A stretch of 64,000 bases of DNA, taken from contig NZ_JAGHKP010000005.1 in assembly GCF_017742215.1 (NCBI RefSeq), positions 62,001 to 126,000 on the forward strand, written 5' to 3'. Positions 61,801 to 64,000 of this stretch are shown here, piece after piece. Positions within the stretch are counted from its first letter, which is position 1. Every line of letters begins with the position of its first letter. The notes beneath the pieces are model-generated. The model was not told the DNA's origin. It worked only from the letters and a program-made list of their open reading frames with translations, and searched no databases. A program made the position numbers and the translations under genes. Origin of the DNA: Chitinophaga chungangae. GTDB taxonomy: Bacteria > Bacteroidota > Bacteroidia > Chitinophagales > Chitinophagaceae.

Positions 61801-61871
61801 GTAATTCCCGCCAGGATCAGGAGCGCATGCAATCGTGGAAAAGCGCAGTTTTTTCTGGTGAATAGCTTCAT
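58803..61871 (-). CDS. large periplasmic TPR protein
   Basis: This is a 1022-aa exported protein (signal peptide to about SAQQ). Tetratricopeptide repeats cover nearly all of it, about 25 units; for example TFKEAQQLYKEGKYAVSQQLFKQTI, KLQEAIPYYEKASIDNL, DYQKALPYLEEFNDNAD, QYANALPYFEAAQRA and QQYNEAIEEFKIVTG. The C-terminus is basic and coiled (KAEAKEKLEKVEAEEKAGSKIK). It resembles YbgF/BamD-type scaffolds scaled up. It is first in the operon with the barrel and SPOR genes and is probably the scaffold linking the outer membrane to the cell-division/peptidoglycan side; this role is inference. Confidence 0.9.
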   Translation of the reverse strand: MKLFTRKNCAFPRLHALLILAGITGATAASAQQTRVYTEPDKTFKEAQQLYKEGKYAVSQQLFKQTIDGIGYFKETNRSLVNTDAHYYYAMCALKLGNDDAEKKALEFLKYFNNSAREQMVSFQLARYYFNANKLQEAIPYYEKASIDNLSNEEIADMKFELAYCYFNVKDFAKAQPLFASIKDIQNKYYIPANYYYGFISYYNKQYAAALSSFDRVKNEPKYATVVPYYIAEILYFQGKRDQVIAYAEPLIRKGNIYYDAELKQLVGQAYFEKKDYQKALPYLEEFNDNADEVRREDVYQLSYAYYQTANLDKAIAGFKQLSSEKDSLGQNSMYLLGDCYLRTGQKANARNAFAFSARNSSNARQQEISRFNYGKLSFELGYQDAAIAELTNFMNNYPRSEYAREAREILVQLFANTNNYKEAIAILEQLPEKSPAVLKAYQKVAYGRATQLINDQQLAEADRLLDISLANPYDKNIVQLAQFWKAEVALRQNNTDKAISALQSYFSTGSAPVSGEANVQTASYNMGYSLLKKEQYANALPYFEAAQRASGPNAGRINTDALLRAADCHYMLRSFPEATALYDRIIANNDPGADYATYQKSIILGIQGKHSEKLNLLKQLAAKYPNSGFNNDAEMEIADTYLSDERFSDAIPHLKNILQKAPEGPNAPKALLKLGLAYFNTDQGNTAVGYFRQVVEKFPASNEANTALQNIRTIYVDQGKTDDYLALLKSTGRSVSATAEDSLSYAAAETRFSSGDYAGAITAFDTYLQKFPAGQFALQANFYKAECLYNKKDYAAALPAYEFVLTKGASPFAERAALQAAYLNYYQVKDYEKALGYYQQLESMATTKDNTMAAKRGLLRSHYQLKHWEEVSQFAEQLLSATNISTDDQIIGHFYLGKAQQEKQQYNEAIEEFKIVTGLTKSEVGAEARYNIAKCYLDKNDLAAAEKAGFDVIKNTSSYETWTAKAYILLGDVYHRQKDYFNAKATFQSIAENCPIPELKAEAKEKLEKVEAEEKAGSKIK

Positions 61872-62009
61872 GCTTTTTATGTTATTTCGTACAATATTTT
61901 TTAAAAACGGTTCAGCCCCGGAAATATTTCAGTGGCCGCGCATTGCGGCTTTCGAAATATCCCGGCGCCGGGTCTGAAAATTGGCATCAAAAAAGGGGTG
62001 CAAACCGGG

Positions 62010-62017
62010 CAAATATA
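62010..62017 (-). promoter_or_regulatory. -7 promoter box for the TPR-barrel-SPOR operon
   Basis: On the minus strand TATATTTG, exact match, gives a leader of about 130 nt. Confidence 0.5.
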
Positions 62018-62047
62018 ACCGTTTCCGCCTGTTTTGCCCTGCGCAGG

Positions 62048-62085
62048 TTATCTACCTTATGTGGATAAACTGTGGATGTGGATAA
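62048..62085. other. DnaA-box cluster, candidate replication origin
   Basis: TGTGGATAA, the complement of the consensus DnaA box TTATCCACA, occurs exactly at 62060-62068 and 62077-62085. A partial copy TGTGGATG lies at 62071-62078, and a degenerate opposite copy TTATCTACC at 62048-62056. An AT-rich segment follows. The transcription units on both sides point away. Alternatively DnaA simply regulates one of the flanking promoters. Confidence 0.5.
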
Positions 62086-62163
62086 CTATCAGGATGTGGC
62101 CTTTGGTTTTCGGGAAATGCCTCGCTAATTTTGAATTTTATGTTGATATGCATTAAGAATATC

Positions 62164-62171
62164 TAAATTTG
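62164..62171 (+). promoter_or_regulatory. promoter of doxX
   Basis: TAAATTTG is an exact -7 match; TTG (62143-62145) lies 18 bp upstream as a possible -33 element. Predicted leader about 45 nt. Confidence 0.55.
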
Positions 62172-62224
62172 AGTAGTGATCCCGATGCGGGAGTACTTAA
62201 CAAGAATCAAACCAAATATCATCT

Positions 62225-62629
62225 ATGAAACTTCTCTCTTCCAAGGTCAACAGCGGAGCACTGAATTTCGCCCTGTTGCTGCAACGCGTGGTGTTCGGCG
62301 CGCTTATCATGATGCATGGCTGGCCCAAGCTCGTGAATTTTGCGTCGAAAGCCCAAACCTTTTCAGATCCTTTGGGTATCGGCAGAACGCCGTCGCTCAT
62401 CCTCGTCATCTTCGCCGAATTTTTCTGTGGCGCGCTGGTGCTGATGGGGCTGCTCACAAGGCTGGCCACCGTTCCGCTGATCATTCTTTTTTGCGTGATA
62501 GTTTTTATGATCCATGGCAACGACCCCGTGATGCAGAAAGAAGCCGCCGTGATGTTCCTCGGCATGTGGGTGTCCATCCTCTGCACCGGACCCGGCAGAT
62601 ATTCGCTGGACGCAGCCATCGGCAAATAA
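62225..62629 (+). CDS. DoxX-family membrane protein
   Basis: This is a 134-aa inner-membrane protein with four predicted helices: LNFALLLQRVVFGALIMMHGWPKL, PSLILVIFAEFFCGALVLMGL, TVPLIILFCVIVFMIHG and AAVMFLGMWVSILCTG. The motif MHGWPKL after helix 1 and the final GPGRYSLDAAIGK are typical of DoxX proteins. Its biochemical role is not settled; relatives are linked to redox or sulfur metabolism. It has its own promoter and terminator. Confidence 0.92.
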   Translation: MKLLSSKVNSGALNFALLLQRVVFGALIMMHGWPKLVNFASKAQTFSDPLGIGRTPSLILVIFAEFFCGALVLMGLLTRLATVPLIILFCVIVFMIHGNDPVMQKEAAVMFLGMWVSILCTGPGRYSLDAAIGK

Positions 62630-62651
62630 CCTTTTTACATACATTTCCAGG

Positions 62652-62687
62652 GAGTTCCGTGCCATCCGCGCACGGAACTCTTTTTTT
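62652..62687 (+). terminator. doxX terminator
   Basis: GAGTTCCGTGC (62652-62662), a 7-nt loop, GCACGGAACTC (62670-62680) and T7. Confidence 0.9.
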
Positions 62688-62734
62688 ATCCCTGCCAAAT
62701 CCCCTACATTTACAATCCATTTTAAAGACTGACC

Positions 62735-63154
62735 ATGTACACAACGACGATCGATATACGCGTGCGGTACGGCGAAACGGACCAGATGGGCTATCTCTAC
62801 TACGGGAACTACGCGCTGTATTACGAAGTGGGAAGAACCGACGCCATCCGCCAGCTGGGCTTCACTTACCGCGAACTGGAAGAACAGGGCGTGATCATGC
62901 CGGTAGCGGAGCTGAACGTGAAATACCTCCGCCCCGCGTATTACGACGACGTAATAACGGTGAAGACTATACTAAAAGAACTGCCCGCCAACCATAAGAT
63001 CCAGTTCCACTCCGAATTATACAACCAGAAAGGCGAACTGCTGAACGTAGGCTCGGTAACCTTAGCTTTTATAGACGCCAGAACAAAAACACGTATGAAT
63101 ATGCCGCAGGCCCTGCGTGAAAAACTGGAGCCGCATTTTAAAACGGCGAAGTAG
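62735..63154 (+). CDS. acyl-CoA thioesterase, YbgC / 4-hydroxybenzoyl-CoA type
   Basis: This is a 139-aa hotdog-fold thioesterase hydrolysing acyl-CoA esters. The catalytic Asp is in RYGETDQMGYLYYGNYALYYEVGR, the family signature. The rest (VAELNVKYLRPAYYDDVITVKTIL, VTLAFIDARTKTRMNMP) completes the hotdog helix and sheet. A TACATTTA box (62705-62712) may be its promoter. The cinA gene follows after 30 bp. The substrate chain length cannot be told. Confidence 0.92.
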   Translation: MYTTTIDIRVRYGETDQMGYLYYGNYALYYEVGRTDAIRQLGFTYRELEEQGVIMPVAELNVKYLRPAYYDDVITVKTILKELPANHKIQFHSELYNQKGELLNVGSVTLAFIDARTKTRMNMPQALREKLEPHFKTAK

Positions 63155-63184
63155 ATCGGCATCGCCGCCCCACAAGATCTTATC

Positions 63185-64000
63185 ATGGAAAAAATTTTAG
63201 CGAGCATTATCACGATCGGCGACGAGCTGCTGATAGGCCAGACAGTAGATACCAATTCCGCCTGGATGGGCCGCCAGCTCAACGATGCGGGCATCTGGGT
63301 GCAGCGCCGCGTAGCGGTGGGAGACGACCGCGAGGCCATCGTTCGCGCGCTGGACGAAGAAGGGAAACTGTCGCACATCGTGCTGATCACCGGCGGCCTC
63401 GGCCCTACGGCAGACGACATTACCAAACCGGTGCTGCTCGGTTATTTCGGCGGCAAACTGGTGCAGGACGAGCCCACGCTCGCCCGCCTCATGTCTTTTT
63501 TCGAAGCGCGCAAACTGCCCGTGCTCGAACGGAACGTAGCGCAGGCGCTCGTGCCGGACAGCTGCACGGTATTGCAGAACATGCGCGGCACCGCGCCCGG
63601 CATGTGGTTCGAAAAGGAAGGGAAGATCTATGTATCGATGCCCGGCGTGCCGCATGAAATGAAAGGCCTGATGGAATCGGAAGTGATCCCGCGGCTGCAG
63701 GAACGTTTCACCACGCCCACGCTGCTGCATCATACGCTCATTACCTACGGCATGGGCGAATCTTTCGTGGCCGAACGCCTCACCGGTTTCGAAGCCGCTT
63801 TGCCCCCGCACATCAAACTGGCGTACCTGCCCAGTTACGGCCTGCTGAAGCTGCGCCTCACTTCGGTTTCCCCCGGAAAAACTTCCGCCGCCACGGAAAT
63901 GAAAACAGCGTTCGATACACTGAGATCCTTGCTGGCAGACGTTGCCGTAGCCGAAGCCGACGAGCCCATGGGCGTGATACTCGGGAAAATATTGCTCGAA
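63185..64000 (+). CDS. cinA: CinA-family protein, partial (3' end outside window)
   Basis: The first 272 residues of a CinA protein are present, and the frame is still open at the window edge. MEKILASIITIGDELLIGQTVDTNSAWMGRQL and LITGGLGPTADDITKPVLL are the MoaB/MogA-like molybdopterin-binding fold of CinA-N (about 1-170), followed by the KH-like linker. The C-terminal nicotinamide-mononucleotide deamidase domain, which salvages pyridine nucleotides in many bacteria, would be outside the window. The ATG at 63185 gives the normal N-terminus. Confidence 0.93.
   Translation, partial: MEKILASIITIGDELLIGQTVDTNSAWMGRQLNDAGIWVQRRVAVGDDREAIVRALDEEGKLSHIVLITGGLGPTADDITKPVLLGYFGGKLVQDEPTLARLMSFFEARKLPVLERNVAQALVPDSCTVLQNMRGTAPGMWFEKEGKIYVSMPGVPHEMKGLMESEVIPRLQERFTTPTLLHHTLITYGMGESFVAERLTGFEAALPPHIKLAYLPSYGLLKLRLTSVSPGKTSAATEMKTAFDTLRSLLADVAVAEADEPMGVILGKILLE

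Larger units (their letters stand above)
61872..62224. other. 353-bp divergent intergenic region with DnaA boxes and AT-rich stretch
   Basis: Between the leftward TPR operon and rightward doxX lie a minus TATATTTG box (62010-62017), a DnaA-box cluster (62048-62085), an AT-rich stretch (about 62120-62175) and a plus TAAATTTG box (62164-62171). A perfect 12-bp palindrome CCCGGCGCCGGG (61961-61972) and GAAATATTTC (61921-61930) lie in the TPR-operon leader. No coding frame is seen. Confidence 0.6.

Noticed and set aside
59910..61865. 651-codon open frame antisense to the large TPR gene
   Set aside because: Shadow frame; composition is typical of the reverse complement of TPR codons.
1..64000. 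CRISPR arrays, tRNA or rRNA genes, prophage or insertion sequences
   Set aside because: I looked for regular spaced repeats, conserved RNA motifs and transposase or phage domains and saw none. A tRNA search and a covariance-model scan would settle this for small RNAs.

Overview
The window reads as one contiguous chromosomal segment of a member of the Bacteroidota, most likely the Chitinophagaceae (Chitinophaga-like). Support: a SusC/SusD outer-membrane pair, an orphan FecR-type protein, a T9SS type-B sorting (CHU_C) domain on a large secreted protein, an HU-CCDC81/SPOR protein, a GH97 enzyme, a MalQ with N-terminal starch-binding domains, and many promoters of the Bacteroidota form TTTG/TAnnTTTG. 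The DNA is GC-rich for the phylum, with strong C/G bias at third codon positions; this opens long meaningless antisense frames. I see no rRNA, tRNA, CRISPR array, prophage or intact insertion sequence, so this is core-like chromosome with a few accessory patches.

Layout. 1-5 kb: a truncated alpha/beta hydrolase, a VOC protein, RecQ, a Tat/lipobox TIM-barrel protein and a 111-aa conserved protein. 5-12 kb: an orphan short FecR-like protein, proline dehydrogenase and a SusD-SusC pair. 12-18.5 kb: thyA-folA with overlapping ends, a long inverted repeat, a tiny ORF, dnaG, a thiolase and pdhB. 18.6-26.5 kb: cysE-cysM, an NtrC-type regulator broken at a nine-A run, an alpha/beta hydrolase, a CarH/LitR-like MerR regulator, lepB, cdd and a TPR protein. 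26.5-36.6 kb: argS, a SerB-like HAD phosphatase, an OmpA protein, dnaK and the T9SS cargo protein. 36.6-50.2 kb: catabolic and peptidase genes (M20D amidohydrolase, MalQ, dipeptide epimerase, a gingipain-like protease with a small partner, PmoA-like protein, semialdehyde dehydrogenase, MFS exporter, GH97). 50.3-56.2 kb: pfkA-pyk, a prolyl oligopeptidase and an RmlD-like reductase. 56.2-64 kb: a three-gene envelope operon (TPR, plug-less outer-membrane barrel, HU/SPOR protein), an intergenic region with DnaA boxes, DoxX, a YbgC-like thioesterase and the start of cinA.

How the genes work together. Small functional units are clear: thyA-folA (dTMP synthesis with folate recycling), cysE-cysM (cysteine synthesis), pfkA-pyk (the two committed glycolytic kinases, behind two copies of a dyad), SusC-SusD (glycan or oligomer import), and the TPR-barrel-SPOR operon with overlapping or abutting stops and starts. 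Items that most deserve a second look are the NtrC frameshift at 21719-21727, the DnaA-box cluster at 62048-62085, the gingipain-like protease pair at 42339-44070, the CarH-like regulator at 22573-23472, the tandem LacI-type palindromes at 50224-50256, the 30-bp inverted repeat at 13610-13705, and the envelope operon at 56224-61871.
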